A stretch of 64,000 nucleotides of DNA, from positions 434,001 through 498,000 of the forward strand of contig NZ_JACBFO010000002.1 in assembly GCF_021401135.1 (NCBI RefSeq). Direction: 5' to 3'. Source of the stretch: Azonexus sp. R2A61. GTDB taxonomy: Bacteria > Pseudomonadota > Gammaproteobacteria > Burkholderiales > Rhodocyclaceae. Position 1 is the stretch's first letter; every line of letters starts with the position of its first letter. The notes under the pieces are model-generated. The model made no database searches, was not told the origin of the DNA, and was given only the letters and a program-made list of their open reading frames with translations. The position numbers and the translations under genes were made by a program. Shown one piece after another: positions 1 through 9,383 of the stretch.

Positions 1-11
1 GGGAGACCGCC

Positions 12-335
12 ATGATCCACCTCACACCCGCTGCCACCAAGGCCGTTCAACGCTTCATCCGTGGTTCCGAAACGCCGGTCGCCGGCCTGCGCCTGATGAT
101 CTCGGGTGGTGGCTGCTCCGGCCTGCAGTACGGCATGAAACTGGAAGCCGAGAAAGCCGAAGACGACTGGGAACTCGAAATCGAAGGCGTCAAGCTGCTG
201 GTCGATCCGATGACCATGCCGATGATCGACAACGTCACCATCGACTTCGTCGACACGCTGACCCACACCGGTTTCAAATTCGACAACCCGAATGCCAGCT
301 CGCAGTGCTCCTGCGGCTCTTCCTTCTCGGTCTGA
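12..335 (+). CDS. iscA: A-type iron-sulfur carrier protein (IscA/HesB family, nif-associated)
   Basis: A small cytoplasmic carrier that holds iron or an Fe-S unit and passes it to apoproteins. The three family cysteines are at residues 35 (GGCSG), 99 and 101 (CSCG), the same positions as in classical IscA, and the 107-residue length is normal. The ATG at 12 follows the purine-rich GGGAGA at 1-6. nifU begins 11 bases after the stop, so the two are very probably cotranscribed. The nitrogenase-specific role (nif-type IscA) is inferred from nifU and nifS downstream. A housekeeping isc role is less likely because no iscR, hscA or fdx is seen here. Confidence 0.93.
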   Translation: MIHLTPAATKAVQRFIRGSETPVAGLRLMISGGGCSGLQYGMKLEAEKAEDDWELEIEGVKLLVDPMTMPMIDNVTIDFVDTLTHTGFKFDNPNASSQCSCGSSFSV

Positions 336-346
336 GGGCAAAAATC

Positions 347-1243
347 ATGTGGGAATATTCCGACAAGGTCCGCGAACACTTCTTCAACCCGCGCAACTCC
401 GGCCCGCTGGAAGAAGCCAACGGCATCGGCGATGTTGGTTCGATCCAGTGCGGCGACGCGCTGCGCCTGATGCTCAAGGTCGAGCCGGAAACCGAGATCA
501 TTCTCGACGCACACTTCCAGACCTTCGGCTGCGGCTCCGCCATCGCCTCCTCCTCGGCGCTGACCGAGATGGTCAAGGGGAAGACACTGGACGAGGCGCT
601 GAAGGTGTCCAACCAGGACATCGCCGACTTCCTCGACGGCCTGCCGCCGGAAAAGATGCACTGCTCGGTCATGGGCCGCGAAGCGCTGCAGGCTGCCATC
701 GCCAACTACCGCGGCGAGGAATGGCATGACGATCATGAAGAAGGCGCGCTGATCTGCAAGTGCTTCGCCATCGACGCCGTGATGATCGAAGACGTGGTCA
801 AGGCCAACAACCTCAACACCGTCGAAGAAGTCACCTTCTACACCAAGGCCGGCGGCGGTTGCGCCTCCTGCCACGAAGGCATCGAGGAAATCCTCGCCAA
901 GGTCAAAGCCGAGCGTCCGGGCATGGGCGAAACCTCACCGCCGGCGGCCTGCCCGGCCACCCCGGAAGCGCCGAAGCCGCCGACCAAGAAACTGTCGATC
1001 GTCGAGAAGATCGCCAAGATCCAGGAAGTGCTCGAATCGGTCCGCCCGATGCTGCAGCGGGACCACGGCGATGTCGAACTGGCCGACGTCCAGGGCAAGA
1101 AAATCTACGTGCATCTGAAGGGCGCCTGCTCGGGCTGCATGATGGAAGCGGCAACCCTGGGCGGCATCCAGCAGAAGATGATCGAAACGCTGGGCGAACT
1201 GGTGCAGGTGCTGCCGGCCTCGCACATGCCGGTCGAAGCCTGA
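347..1243 (+). CDS. nifU: NifU Fe-S cluster scaffold protein
   Basis: Modular scaffold on which NifS-derived sulfur and iron are assembled into clusters for nitrogenase maturation. The 298-residue protein has all three NifU modules. An IscU-like domain (about 1-125) carries cysteines near 35, 62 and 106. A central Bfd-like [2Fe-2S] domain (about 130-190) has CKC and CASC pairs. The C-terminal Nfu domain (about 225-298) has CSGC. This three-domain form is typical of diazotrophs, whereas housekeeping IscU has only the first module. The ATG at 347 follows GAGGG. A longer frame open from 305 overlaps iscA and is not needed. Confidence 0.96.
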   Translation: MWEYSDKVREHFFNPRNSGPLEEANGIGDVGSIQCGDALRLMLKVEPETEIILDAHFQTFGCGSAIASSSALTEMVKGKTLDEALKVSNQDIADFLDGLPPEKMHCSVMGREALQAAIANYRGEEWHDDHEEGALICKCFAIDAVMIEDVVKANNLNTVEEVTFYTKAGGGCASCHEGIEEILAKVKAERPGMGETSPPAACPATPEAPKPPTKKLSIVEKIAKIQEVLESVRPMLQRDHGDVELADVQGKKIYVHLKGACSGCMMEAATLGGIQQKMIETLGELVQVLPASHMPVEA

Positions 1244-1331
1244 GCGCAAACGTCGACAAGAAAAGGCTGCCGGCCGACCCCAAGCGACCGGCAGCCACCC
1301 CAACCCCAACAGAGAAACCGAGGACCGCGCC

Positions 1332-2537
1332 ATGAACCCGATCTACCTGGACAACAACGCGACGACCCGTGTCTATCCGAGCGTCGTCGAGGCCATGCTG
1401 CCGTTCTTCACCGAACATTTCGGCAATGCTTCATCGATCCACGCCTTCGGCAGCGAAGTCGGCAAGGCGCTGAAAAAGGCCCGCACGCAGGTGCAAACCC
1501 TGCTCGGCGCCGAACACGACTCGGAAATCATCTTCACCTCCTGCGGCACCGAATCCGATTCCACCGCCATCCTGTCGGCACTCAAGGCCCAGCCCGAGCG
1601 CAACACGGTGATCACCACCGTCGTCGAGCACCCGGCCATCCTGACCCTGTGCGACTGGCTGGAAAAGGAAGGCTACATCGTCCACAAGCTCAAGGTGGAC
1701 AAGAAGGGCCGCCTCGACATCGACGAATACAAGTCGCTGCTGCATGACCGCGTCGCCATCGTCTCGGTGATGTGGGCCAACAACGAAACCGGCACCATCT
1801 TCCCGGTCGAGGAAATGGCCGCGCTGGCCGCCGAAAAGGGCATCATGTTCCACACCGACGCCGTGCAGGCCGTCGGCAAGCTGCCCATCGACCTCAAGAA
1901 CACCAAGATCGACATGCTCTCGCTGTCCGGTCACAAGCTGCACGCCCCCAAGGGCATCGGCGTCCTCTACCTGCGCCGCGGCTGCCGCTTCCGCCCGCTG
2001 CTGCGCGGCGGCCACCAGGAGCGCGGTCGACGCGCCGGAACGGAGAATTCCGCCTCCATCGTCGCCCTCGGCGCCGCCTGCGAACTGGCCATGCAGAACA
2101 TGGCGAAGGAAAACACCGAAGTGAAGCGTCTGCGCGACAAGCTGGAAAAAGGCATCCTCGCCCAGGTCACGCACGCCTTCCCCACCGGCAACCCTGAAAA
2201 CCGCCTGCCCAACACCAGCAACATCGCGTTCGAATACGTCGAAGGCGAGGCCATCCTGCTGCTGCTCAACAAGATGGGCATCGCCTGCAGCTCCGGCTCG
2301 GCCTGCACCTCCGGCTCGCTCGAACCCTCGCACGTGATGCGTGCCATGGGCATCCCCTACACCGCCGCCCACGGCACCATCCGCTTCTCGCTGTCGGTCG
2401 ACAACACCGAAGCGGAAATCGACCGCGTCATCGAAGCCGTGCCGCCGATCATCGCCCAGCTGCGCAAGCTCTCGCCCTACTGGCGCGACGGCGGCCCGGT
2501 CTCGGCCGAAGAAGCCTTCGCCCCGACCTACGCGTAA
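1332..2537 (+). CDS. nifS: Cysteine desulfurase NifS
   Basis: PLP enzyme converting L-cysteine to alanine and an enzyme-bound persulfide that supplies sulfur to NifU. The PLP lysine is Lys202 in SGHK and the persulfide cysteine is Cys325 in SSGSACTSGS. These positions match the classical NifS numbering, and the 401-residue length is normal. GAGGA precedes the ATG. The gene follows nifU by 88 bases and is closed by a strong rho-independent terminator at 2594, so it is the last gene of this nif transcript. Group I (NifS/IscS) signatures favour NifS over SufS. Confidence 0.95.
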   Translation: MNPIYLDNNATTRVYPSVVEAMLPFFTEHFGNASSIHAFGSEVGKALKKARTQVQTLLGAEHDSEIIFTSCGTESDSTAILSALKAQPERNTVITTVVEHPAILTLCDWLEKEGYIVHKLKVDKKGRLDIDEYKSLLHDRVAIVSVMWANNETGTIFPVEEMAALAAEKGIMFHTDAVQAVGKLPIDLKNTKIDMLSLSGHKLHAPKGIGVLYLRRGCRFRPLLRGGHQERGRRAGTENSASIVALGAACELAMQNMAKENTEVKRLRDKLEKGILAQVTHAFPTGNPENRLPNTSNIAFEYVEGEAILLLLNKMGIACSSGSACTSGSLEPSHVMRAMGIPYTAAHGTIRFSLSVDNTEAEIDRVIEAVPPIIAQLRKLSPYWRDGGPVSAEEAFAPTYA

Positions 2538-2593
2538 GCGACCGCTTTCAGCAACACCTTTTCATCAGTCTCTCTCTGTAGCAACCTCGGTTA

Positions 2594-2625
2594 GGCCCCG
2601 GAAGAAATTCCGGGGCCCTTTTTTT
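2594..2625 (+). terminator. Rho-independent terminator after nifS
   Basis: A perfect 10-bp stem (GGCCCCGGAA with its complement), a GAAA tetraloop and then seven T residues. It ends the iscA-nifU-nifS transcript. Confidence 0.93.
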
Positions 2626-2633
2626 CGTTTTGC

Positions 2634-2647
2634 TGCGGTCGACCGTG
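2634..2647. repeat. Dispersed GCGGTCGACCGC palindrome, degenerate copy
   Basis: TGCGGTCGACCG followed by TG instead of CA, 9 bases after the nifS terminator. Outer arms are T-rich on the left (TTTTTTTCGTTTT) and A-rich on the right (GGGGAAAAAACGG), as in other copies. It marks the edge of the cassette island. Confidence 0.75.
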
Positions 2648-2667
2648 GGAAAGGGGAAAAAACGGAT

Positions 2668-2736
2668 TCAGACGGCGTAGTGCGACAGGATGCTTTCCAG
2701 ATCGTGAGCATTCCAGGCACTATTGAGAGGCTCAAC
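2668..2736 (-). pseudogene. Remnant of an NTF2/SnoaL-like protein gene, truncated cassette
   Basis: Read on the minus strand just after the attC-like site, an open stretch ends in AWNAHDLESILSHYAV and a stop. This resembles the N-terminal helix of SnoaL/NTF2-fold proteins (commonly WNAHDL...ILxHYA). No start codon is visible and the rest of the roughly 120-residue fold is absent. The frame ends about 20 bases before the palindrome at 2634. I read it as the leftover 5' part of a third cassette. The match is short, so the family call is tentative. Confidence 0.35.
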
Positions 2737-2798
2737 GTTTAAGTCACCGGCCTTGCGCGGCTTTTCGCGCAAGGTCCGTGTGGTCTGGAGGGTTAGGA
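2730..2798 (-). other. attC-like integron recombination site 1
   Basis: Read on the minus strand it starts with the core TCCTAAC (RYYYAAC-like) and ends 69 bases later with GTTGAGC (GTTRRRY). Between them is an imperfect inverted repeat with inner arms CCTTGCGCG/CGCGCAAGG and mismatches further out. The TAA stop of the SMI1/KNR4 gene lies inside the first core, as is usual for integron cassettes. Folding was judged by eye only. Confidence 0.62.
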
Positions 2799-3431
2799 TT
2801 CAGGAAAGAGTACTGCCAGGGCATCAAGGAAATGGTACTTCTCGGGACGCAACGTATTGAAGCTTCGCCCACCATCGCTTTCCTCCTTGATGTTGAAGTT
2901 TCCAGAACCAAGTTCGCTCACCATCCAGTCTATGAACGTACCAATGCTTGGTGACACTGCGATTTTTCGCTCTTCATCGCGACCGAAGTTGATGACTTGG
3001 CCATACGAGCCATATTCATCGGGACTCAGATCAATTCCCAAGTAGTTTCCACTCCAGTCATACGCGAACGGAATCCAACAGTCGTTGGCGTATTGCTTTT
3101 TAACATAGCCAGGAGGTGTTGATTTCATGCGACTGGCAAGGCTCGTGAGCGATTCTTGGCTGGATTCCTTGAGCACTTGCCTCCACATCTCGCACTCTTG
3201 CTGGATGCGATCGAGAGGTAAGAAACCGAGGCCATACCAAGGCCCGGCATTTGTTCGCCTTCCTTGGCCATTATGCCAAGCGTAAAGCCGCATGAAGTCA
3301 TCTGGCAGTGTGACACCGAGGGTAATAGAAAAGCGCTCCAACTCCTCTTCCGTAGCCCCAGCATTCAAATCAGCAGCTACTTCCGGAAGATGACTCTTTA
3401 GCCAGACTTCAAATTCATTGAGGGACTGCAT
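2793..3431 (-). CDS. SMI1/KNR4 (SUKH) domain protein, cassette gene
   Basis: A 212-residue soluble protein of the SMI1/KNR4 (SUKH) family. The hallmarks are the N-terminal helix with EEELERFSITLGVTLPDDF, then YAWHNGQG, the WYGLGFLPLDRI strand, and WIPFAYDWSGNYLGIDLSPD. SUKH proteins often act as immunity proteins against contact-dependent or polymorphic toxins, but no toxin gene is adjacent. The ATG at 3431 has AGGA upstream, within the preceding attC-like site. A TTG at 3449 is a possible earlier start. Base composition is clearly lower in GC than the flanking genes. Its stop lies inside attC-like site 1, so I read it as the second gene of a mobile cassette array. Confidence 0.85.
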   Translation of the reverse strand: MQSLNEFEVWLKSHLPEVAADLNAGATEEELERFSITLGVTLPDDFMRLYAWHNGQGRRTNAGPWYGLGFLPLDRIQQECEMWRQVLKESSQESLTSLASRMKSTPPGYVKKQYANDCWIPFAYDWSGNYLGIDLSPDEYGSYGQVINFGRDEERKIAVSPSIGTFIDWMVSELGSGNFNIKEESDGGRSFNTLRPEKYHFLDALAVLFPES

Positions 3432-3437
3432 ATAAAT

Positions 3438-3508
3438 CCTAGCGTGCAAGCTCAGCCGACGGTAAAAAGCGCAGCTTTTTGACGGTCGGCTGGAGCGGAA
3501 TGTTAAAG
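3438..3508 (-). other. attC-like integron recombination site 2
   Basis: On the minus strand it begins with CTTTAAC, which contains the TAA stop of the 92-residue gene, and ends with GCTAGG, one base off the GTTRRR core. The intervening arms are nearly perfect complements. GCTCCAGCCGAC...GTCAAAAAGC faces GCTTTTTACCG...TCGGCTGAGC, with one extra base in one arm, like the extrahelical base of true attC sites. The 71-base length is typical. Confidence 0.68.
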
Positions 3509-3781
3509 GCGCCGAGGTGATTGTTGGGTGTTGGTTTCACTTGGAGCCTCTATGAAAAAGCCAAGGAGCCAGTAAGACAAAGCCGTCAAAATTATTGCGC
3601 CGACTGTGGCAACGAGTAGGCCGATAAAAGGCCCTGCGAAAATGAATGCACCTCCAATTAGTGATGTGGGAAAGGCAAGCCAATTCAGCCAACTTGGCAG
3701 ATGGGGACCGATAAGTTCTGTTCCAATCAATTGTCCAAAGGTCACCGCTATTGCGATATTGAGCCGGTTCTTTTTAGTCAT
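3503..3781 (-). CDS. Small membrane protein of unknown function, cassette gene
   Basis: A 92-residue protein with a basic N-terminus (MTKKNR) and two or three hydrophobic segments (about residues 8-25, 33-55 and 57-78), so an inner-membrane location is likely. I recognise no family. Its TAA stop sits within attC-like site 2, and a core-like GTTAGGG lies about ten bases before its ATG, so it occupies a whole cassette by itself. GC is low compared with neighbours. GGGGC 12 bases before the ATG is a weak ribosome binding site. Confidence 0.7.
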   Translation of the reverse strand: MTKKNRLNIAIAVTFGQLIGTELIGPHLPSWLNWLAFPTSLIGGAFIFAGPFIGLLVATVGAIILTALSYWLLGFFIEAPSETNTQQSPRRL

Positions 3782-3791
3782 GGAAAAAAGC

Positions 3792-3798
3792 CCCTAAC
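3792..3798 (-). other. Integron core-like GTTAGGG at the leading edge of the cassettes
   Basis: On the minus strand GTTAGGG matches the GTTRRRY core that opens a cassette. It is preceded by a short inverted repeat (GGAC...GTCC) over 3811-3830. No second core is visible upstream, so this could be a degenerate attC, an attI remnant or chance. The rest of 3799-4012 shows no gene, only AT-rich sequence without clear signals. Confidence 0.4.
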
Positions 3799-4012
3799 TA
3801 GTGGTGGACGACAAAACTGTCCAATAAGCTGGCAAACGCGAAACCCGAAGCCCCATGTACAAACCGCAACTCGGCGCTTCCCCGCATTATTCCCCCCTGA
3901 AAAGCCAGCCAGATCAGACAGCAGAAAACCCGAAAAGCATATACAAAATACCCGCCTGTCTTCAGCACAACTTGCACCCGCCATATCCAACGCCGGAACT
4001 TGATGAAACCCT

Positions 4013-4858
4013 TCAGCGCGCCAGCCGGTCGACGAAGCCGGCAATCGCTTCGACCACCTTCGTTGCCTGATCACGGTGCGGGGAATGGCCGCAGTCGGGC
4101 AGGACGAGGCGTTGGCAGTCTGCCGATTTTTCGGCGATGACGTCGATCTGGCGCAGCGTGGCGTATTCGTCGTCGGCGCCCTGGATGGCGAGGATGGGGC
4201 AGCGGATGGCGGGCAGGCAGTCTTCGATGTTCCAGTTGCGGAAAGCGGCCGACAGCCAGGTGTCGTTCCAGTCGGCGAAGACCTGCGCGGCGTCGCGGTG
4301 GTAGCGCGCCAGACGTTGCGGCCAGTCGGTGGTCTGCCAGGCTTGACGGGCGCGGCGGATGCCGGCCAGGGTTTCCGGCTCGACGAATTCGTGCGGGGCC
4401 ATGACGACCAGGCCGAGCGGCGTTTGCGGGTGGGCGGCGGCATGAATCAGGGCGATGCTGCCGCCGTCGCTGTGGCCGATCAGGATCGGGCGGTCGACGC
4501 CGGTTGCGGCAAGAAAAGCGGGCAGCATTTCCTGCCCTTCGCGGTGCATGTAGCGCGGCGTGCGGGCGTCCGGCCAGGGGTCGGAATCGCCGTAGCCGGG
4601 GCGCGACCAGACAAGAACGCGGCAGCCGGTGGCGGCGGCCAGGCGCTGCGGAAAATCGCGCCACAGGGCGATGCAGCCCAGCCCTTCGTGCAGCAGCACC
4701 AGCGGCGGGCGGCCCGGGCGGCTGGCCGGGATGTCGAGCACTTCGAGGCGCAGGCCGCGGACGGTGACGTGGCTCGCCGAAGGTACCGCCTGGGCTTGCG
4801 CGAGCGCGTCGTCGGCGGAGGATTTCTCCCCGGCGGGAGGCCGGGCCGGGGTGCTCAT
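4013..4858 (-). CDS. Alpha/beta hydrolase
   Basis: A 281-residue alpha/beta-hydrolase. It shows the oxyanion region LLHEGLG, a nucleophile elbow GHSDGG (serine near residue 140), an acidic residue in IQGADDEY and the catalytic histidine in CGHSPH near the C-terminus. It resembles esterases and C-C hydrolases, and the substrate cannot be told. The ATG at 4858 overlaps the stop of the preceding hydrolase gene (ATGA), so the two are translationally coupled. A proline- and alanine-rich stretch of about 30 residues precedes the fold. The frame stays open further upstream but is then a shadow of the neighbour. Confidence 0.85.
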   Translation of the reverse strand: MSTPARPPAGEKSSADDALAQAQAVPSASHVTVRGLRLEVLDIPASRPGRPPLVLLHEGLGCIALWRDFPQRLAAATGCRVLVWSRPGYGDSDPWPDARTPRYMHREGQEMLPAFLAATGVDRPILIGHSDGGSIALIHAAAHPQTPLGLVVMAPHEFVEPETLAGIRRARQAWQTTDWPQRLARYHRDAAQVFADWNDTWLSAAFRNWNIEDCLPAIRCPILAIQGADDEYATLRQIDVIAEKSADCQRLVLPDCGHSPHRDQATKVVEAIAGFVDRLAR

Positions 4859-5709
4859 GCGGCGAGCAGGAAGTCGCGGACGATGGCGATCTGCGTGTCG
4901 TCCTGGAACATCGGCGCATGGCCGACACCGGGGATTTCCGCCAGTCTGGCGCGTGGACCGCGCCCGGCCATGGCTTGCCAGACGTCGCGCGACAGCAGGT
5001 CGGATTCGCCGCCGCGGATCGCCAGCGTCGGGCAGGCGATGGCGTCGTACACCGGCCACAGGTTGATGTCGCCGCCGGCGTAGGCGGTGCGGAAAGGTTC
5101 GGCGATGCGCGGGTCGTAGCGGAAGGCCCAGCGGCCGTCCGGGCGCTGCGTCACGCTGTGTTCGGTGAGTGCCCGCCACTGCGCGTCGGTGAGCGGACCG
5201 AACGGTGCGCTGATCGTGCGGACGCAGGCCAGCGCTTCGTCGAAGCTGGCCCAGTCGGGGTCGAGGCCGACGTATTCGCTGATCCGCACGAGCGCCGCTT
5301 CCTCGATCACCGGCCCGACGTCGTTGAGGATCAAACGGCGGATCGGCGAGCCTTCCTGCGCCGCCAGCGCCATGCCGATCAGGCCACCCATCGAGCTGCC
5401 CAGCCAGTGCACGCTGTCCACGTTCAGGCGGGCGATCAGCGTGACCATGTCGGCCACGTACTGCGGGATCGCGTAGTGCGCCGGATCGCGCAGCCGGCCG
5501 CTGAGGCCGCGGCCGACGATGTCCGGACAGATCACGCGGTAATGGACGGCCAGGGCTTCGGCCAGGGCATCGAAATCGTGGGCATTGCGGGTCAGCCCAT
5601 GCACGCAGACCAGGACCCGCGGGTTGTCGCAAGCCCCCCATTCGAGGTAGGACATCCGGTGCAGACCGGCCGGGCTGAGGCACTGGACGGTATGTTGCTT
5701 GGCGCTCAT
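4855..5709 (-). CDS. Alpha/beta fold hydrolase
   Basis: A 284-residue alpha/beta-hydrolase, first gene of a two-gene unit. Visible elements are the oxyanion motif VHGLTRN, the nucleophile elbow GSSMGG (serine near residue 110), GGESD with the acid residue, and GVGHAP with the histidine. No signal peptide is seen, so it is probably cytoplasmic. The two paralogous hydrolases overlap by four bases and presumably act on related substrates. The substrate is unknown. Confidence 0.86.
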   Translation of the reverse strand: MSAKQHTVQCLSPAGLHRMSYLEWGACDNPRVLVCVHGLTRNAHDFDALAEALAVHYRVICPDIVGRGLSGRLRDPAHYAIPQYVADMVTLIARLNVDSVHWLGSSMGGLIGMALAAQEGSPIRRLILNDVGPVIEEAALVRISEYVGLDPDWASFDEALACVRTISAPFGPLTDAQWRALTEHSVTQRPDGRWAFRYDPRIAEPFRTAYAGGDINLWPVYDAIACPTLAIRGGESDLLSRDVWQAMAGRGPRARLAEIPGVGHAPMFQDDTQIAIVRDFLLAA

Positions 5710-5748
5710 GTCTCGTCTCCTTTTGTTCTGGCTTATGACTGCAATGTA

Positions 5749-8100
5749 TCACCGTCCATGCCAGTAGCGCCGCTGCACCTCGCGCCGGGCGGCGACCTGC
5801 AGGCCGTCGGGGCGCATCGCCAGTTGCAGCGCACCGTCGCGATCGGTACGCCAGAGCCGGGCGCCGACGGCCTCATAACGGTCGACGACGCCGGGATGCG
5901 GATGCCCGAAACGGTTGCGGTAGCCGACGGAAAACACCGCATGCGCCGGGTCGACCGCAAGCACGAAAGGTACCGACGACGAGGTGCGCGCGCCGTGGTG
6001 CGGCACCAGCAGCAGGTCAGCCTTCAGATCGTCGCCGCGCGCTGCCAGCCGGGCTTCGGCCGCCGCTTCGATGTCGCCGACCAGCAGTACCCGCTGGCCG
6101 CTGCTGCGCACCGACAGCACGCAGGAGCGGTCGTTTTTTCCCAGATCGGCATCGTCGACCGCAGGATGCAGCAACGCGAACTCGACGCCATCCCAGCGCC
6201 AGCCTTCGCCGGCCAAGCAGGCGCGGCCGATGCCGGCCTCCGACGACAACAGGTCGCCCACCGGCAGCGCCGACTGCAAGGCGGCCAGCCCGCCGGCGTG
6301 ATCGGCGTCGGCATGCGAGACGATCAGCCGGTCGATGCGGTCGACACCCTGGGCACGCAAAAAAGGCAGCAGCACCCGCTGGCCGGCATCGGCATCCGGG
6401 CTGTAGCGCGGCCCGGGATCGTAGACCAACACGCGATTCGCGGTGCGCACCACCACCGCCTGCCCTTGCCCGACATCGAGCACATCGATGCGCGCCTCGC
6501 CGAAAGGCACACCTTCCCCCGGCCAAAACAGCAAGGGCAGGAGCAGCGCGAAACCGAGCCCCTTGACCGGTACCCCGCTGGGCGCCAGCGCCAGCACGAC
6601 GCCGGCCAGCGCCGGCAGCAGGCTCCAGACGGGCGGCGGCGCGGCCTGCCACAGCGGCCAGTCGGCACACCAGAACAGGAAGTGCATCAGGAGATCGAGC
6701 AGCCAGTGCGCGGCGATCAGCACGCCGTCCCACGGGATCACCGCGCCGAGCAGGGCCAGTGGTGTCACGACGAAACTGACCAGCGGCACGGCCAGCGCAT
6801 TGGCCAGCGGCGACACCAGCGAAAACTGCTGGAACACGAACAGCAGCACCGGCAGCGTGACCAGCGTCGCCGCCCACTGCACGGCGCCGAAAGCCCGCAA
6901 CTGGCGCCGCCAGCCACCGGTCTCGCGCTGCGCCTTGCCGATGTAGAGCAAGGCACCGACCGCCAGGAAGGACAACCAGAACCCCGGCGCCAGCACGCTC
7001 CACGGATCGAACACCAGCACCACGCCGAGGGCCAGCGCCCAGACCCGGTCGGCGGCGACATTGCGCGCCGCCAGCAGTGCGGCCAGCGCCACCCACAGCA
7101 TGTACAGCGTGCGTTGCGCCGGTACGCCGAAGCCGGCGAGCAGCGAATAGCACAAGGCCATCGCGCCGGCGGCCAGCAAACCGGCCTTCTGCGCCGGCCA
7201 GCGCAGGACCAGCGCCGGCACGCGGCGCCACAAGCCGCCGACGGCCGCGCCGAACAACCCGGCGACCAGCGTCACATGGAGCCCGGACACCGAGAGAAGG
7301 TGCGTCACGCCGGTTTTGTTGAACACCGTCCACAAGCCGCCGTCGATCGCCCGTTGATCGCCGATCGCCAGGGCGACCAGGATGCCCCGCCAGGGATGAT
7401 CGGCGGCCGGCAGCGCCCGCTCGAAATGGGCGCGAACCGCGGCACGCGAGCGGGCGATCAGCGCCTCCGGCTGCCAGACGGTCGCCGCCAGCAGCGCCGC
7501 CGGCCCCGGCCGGACGTAACCCGTGGCCCGGATGCCGCGCCCGAGCAGCCAGGCCTCGTAATCGAAACCGCCGACATTGACACCACCGTGCGGCCGCTTC
7601 AGGCGGACGGTGAATTGCCAGCGCTGGCCGGGCTGCAGTTCGGGCAGGACGTCGGCCCGAGCGGCCGGGCGATACCAGTTCAGCTGCAGGCGGCGCGGGA
7701 CCACGGCACCTGCGGTCGACACCGTGTCGACGGCAAATTCGAAGCCTTCGCCGCGGCCGAAATCGTTGGGCAGCCCGACGACGACACCACTGACGACGAC
7801 ATCGCGCCCCTCCCAGGCCTCATCCAGGCGGTCGGCAAGTCGCTGCTCGGCACGCCATGCCGACCAGGCGACGCCGGCACAGAACGCTGCCAGCAACAGC
7901 AGGACCGACACAAAGCGATGTGCCGGCAGGGCGCCCGGTTGCCGGATGTCCCCGGTCGATCCGGCGAGCGCGGCGATGGTCGCTCCGGCCACCACGGACA
8001 CGGTCAGCCACAGCGGCCAGGCAGGCAATTGCGCCGACTGCTGAACCCAGAGAATGCCGGCGGCAAACGGCAGCACGGCAAGATGGACCCGATGAACCAT
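5749..8100 (-). CDS. comEC: ComEC/Rec2 DNA uptake channel
   Basis: Inner-membrane channel that carries single-stranded DNA into the cytoplasm during natural transformation. The 783 residues comprise an N-terminal membrane part with a DUF4131-like periplasmic domain (about 1-200), the multi-pass competence domain (about 220-500, including LSVSGLHVTL), and a C-terminal metallo-beta-lactamase-like domain with SHADADHAGG. Its length is normal. It stands alone here, without pil or other com genes. Several half-copies of the dispersed palindrome (TGCGGTCGAC) fall inside the coding sequence. Confidence 0.95.
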   Translation of the reverse strand: MVHRVHLAVLPFAAGILWVQQSAQLPAWPLWLTVSVVAGATIAALAGSTGDIRQPGALPAHRFVSVLLLLAAFCAGVAWSAWRAEQRLADRLDEAWEGRDVVVSGVVVGLPNDFGRGEGFEFAVDTVSTAGAVVPRRLQLNWYRPAARADVLPELQPGQRWQFTVRLKRPHGGVNVGGFDYEAWLLGRGIRATGYVRPGPAALLAATVWQPEALIARSRAAVRAHFERALPAADHPWRGILVALAIGDQRAIDGGLWTVFNKTGVTHLLSVSGLHVTLVAGLFGAAVGGLWRRVPALVLRWPAQKAGLLAAGAMALCYSLLAGFGVPAQRTLYMLWVALAALLAARNVAADRVWALALGVVLVFDPWSVLAPGFWLSFLAVGALLYIGKAQRETGGWRRQLRAFGAVQWAATLVTLPVLLFVFQQFSLVSPLANALAVPLVSFVVTPLALLGAVIPWDGVLIAAHWLLDLLMHFLFWCADWPLWQAAPPPVWSLLPALAGVVLALAPSGVPVKGLGFALLLPLLFWPGEGVPFGEARIDVLDVGQGQAVVVRTANRVLVYDPGPRYSPDADAGQRVLLPFLRAQGVDRIDRLIVSHADADHAGGLAALQSALPVGDLLSSEAGIGRACLAGEGWRWDGVEFALLHPAVDDADLGKNDRSCVLSVRSSGQRVLLVGDIEAAAEARLAARGDDLKADLLLVPHHGARTSSSVPFVLAVDPAHAVFSVGYRNRFGHPHPGVVDRYEAVGARLWRTDRDGALQLAMRPDGLQVAARREVQRRYWHGR

Positions 8101-8121
8101 GCCAATATCATGACACGATTT

Positions 8122-8135
8122 TGCGGTCGACCGGG
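8122..8135. repeat. Dispersed palindrome, degenerate copy between comEC and the DUF2062 gene
   Basis: TGCGGTCGACCG followed by GG instead of CA, in the 65-base divergent gap. A TTTTTGCG lies 3' of it, similar to the flank of the copy at 23772. Confidence 0.65.
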
Positions 8136-8165
8136 ATTTCGGAACATTTTTGCGATAATCGGCCG

Positions 8166-8696
8166 ATGCGTCAGTTTCTGAAAAAATACCTGCCGGACCG
8201 CAGCACCGTCGAAAACAACCGCTGGCTGCGGCCGTTCGCCAATTCGCTGCTGCATCCGGACCTGTGGCACCTGAACCGGCGCTCGGCGGCCGGCGGCGTC
8301 GCGGCCGGGCTGTTCTGCGGGCTGATTCCCGGGCCGCTGCAGATGATCGGCGCCGCAGCCTGCGCCTTGTTCTTCCGCGTCAACCTGCCGCTAGCCCTGC
8401 TGACCACGCTGTACACCAATCCGCTGACCATCGTTCCGCTCTACCTGCTGGCTTACCAGATCGGCCGGCTGCTGCTCGGCGACGGCAACGGTTTCCTGGC
8501 CCCGCCGGCGTTCGCGCCAACCGATTTCGTCGGCTGGACGCAGGCCATGCAGCAGTGGATGCTGCAGGTGGCCGAACCGCTCGCTCTCGGCCTGATCGTG
8601 CTGGCCAGCGGACTGGCCCTGAGCGGTTGGCTGCTGACGCGGCTGGCCTGGCGGATCTGGGTGACGCTGGCCCGGCGTCGCCGCGGCCAGCGCTGA
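8166..8696 (+). CDS. DUF2062 membrane protein
   Basis: A 176-residue protein with the DUF2062 signature GLFCGLIPGPLQM, then YTNPLTIVPLY, and two or three membrane segments. The family is widespread in proteobacteria and has no settled function. The ATG at 8166 has no Shine-Dalgarno sequence. A GATAAT only 6 bases upstream could place the transcript start at the ATG itself (leaderless). An in-frame upstream extension overlaps comEC antisense and is not credible. Confidence 0.85.
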   Translation: MRQFLKKYLPDRSTVENNRWLRPFANSLLHPDLWHLNRRSAAGGVAAGLFCGLIPGPLQMIGAAACALFFRVNLPLALLTTLYTNPLTIVPLYLLAYQIGRLLLGDGNGFLAPPAFAPTDFVGWTQAMQQWMLQVAEPLALGLIVLASGLALSGWLLTRLAWRIWVTLARRRRGQR

Positions 8697-8702
8697 TTCC
8701 GC

Positions 8703-9375
<673 letters not shown>

Positions 9376-9383
<8 letters not shown>

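Noticed and set aside
2538..4012. An integron integrase near the cassettes
   Set aside because: No tyrosine-recombinase frame exists on either strand here or beside it; the next genes are alpha/beta hydrolases.
4918..8181. A 1087-residue open frame on the plus strand
   Set aside because: It lies antisense to the hydrolase gene and comEC, has a GC-skewed Arg/Gln/His-rich composition and no domain; a shadow frame.
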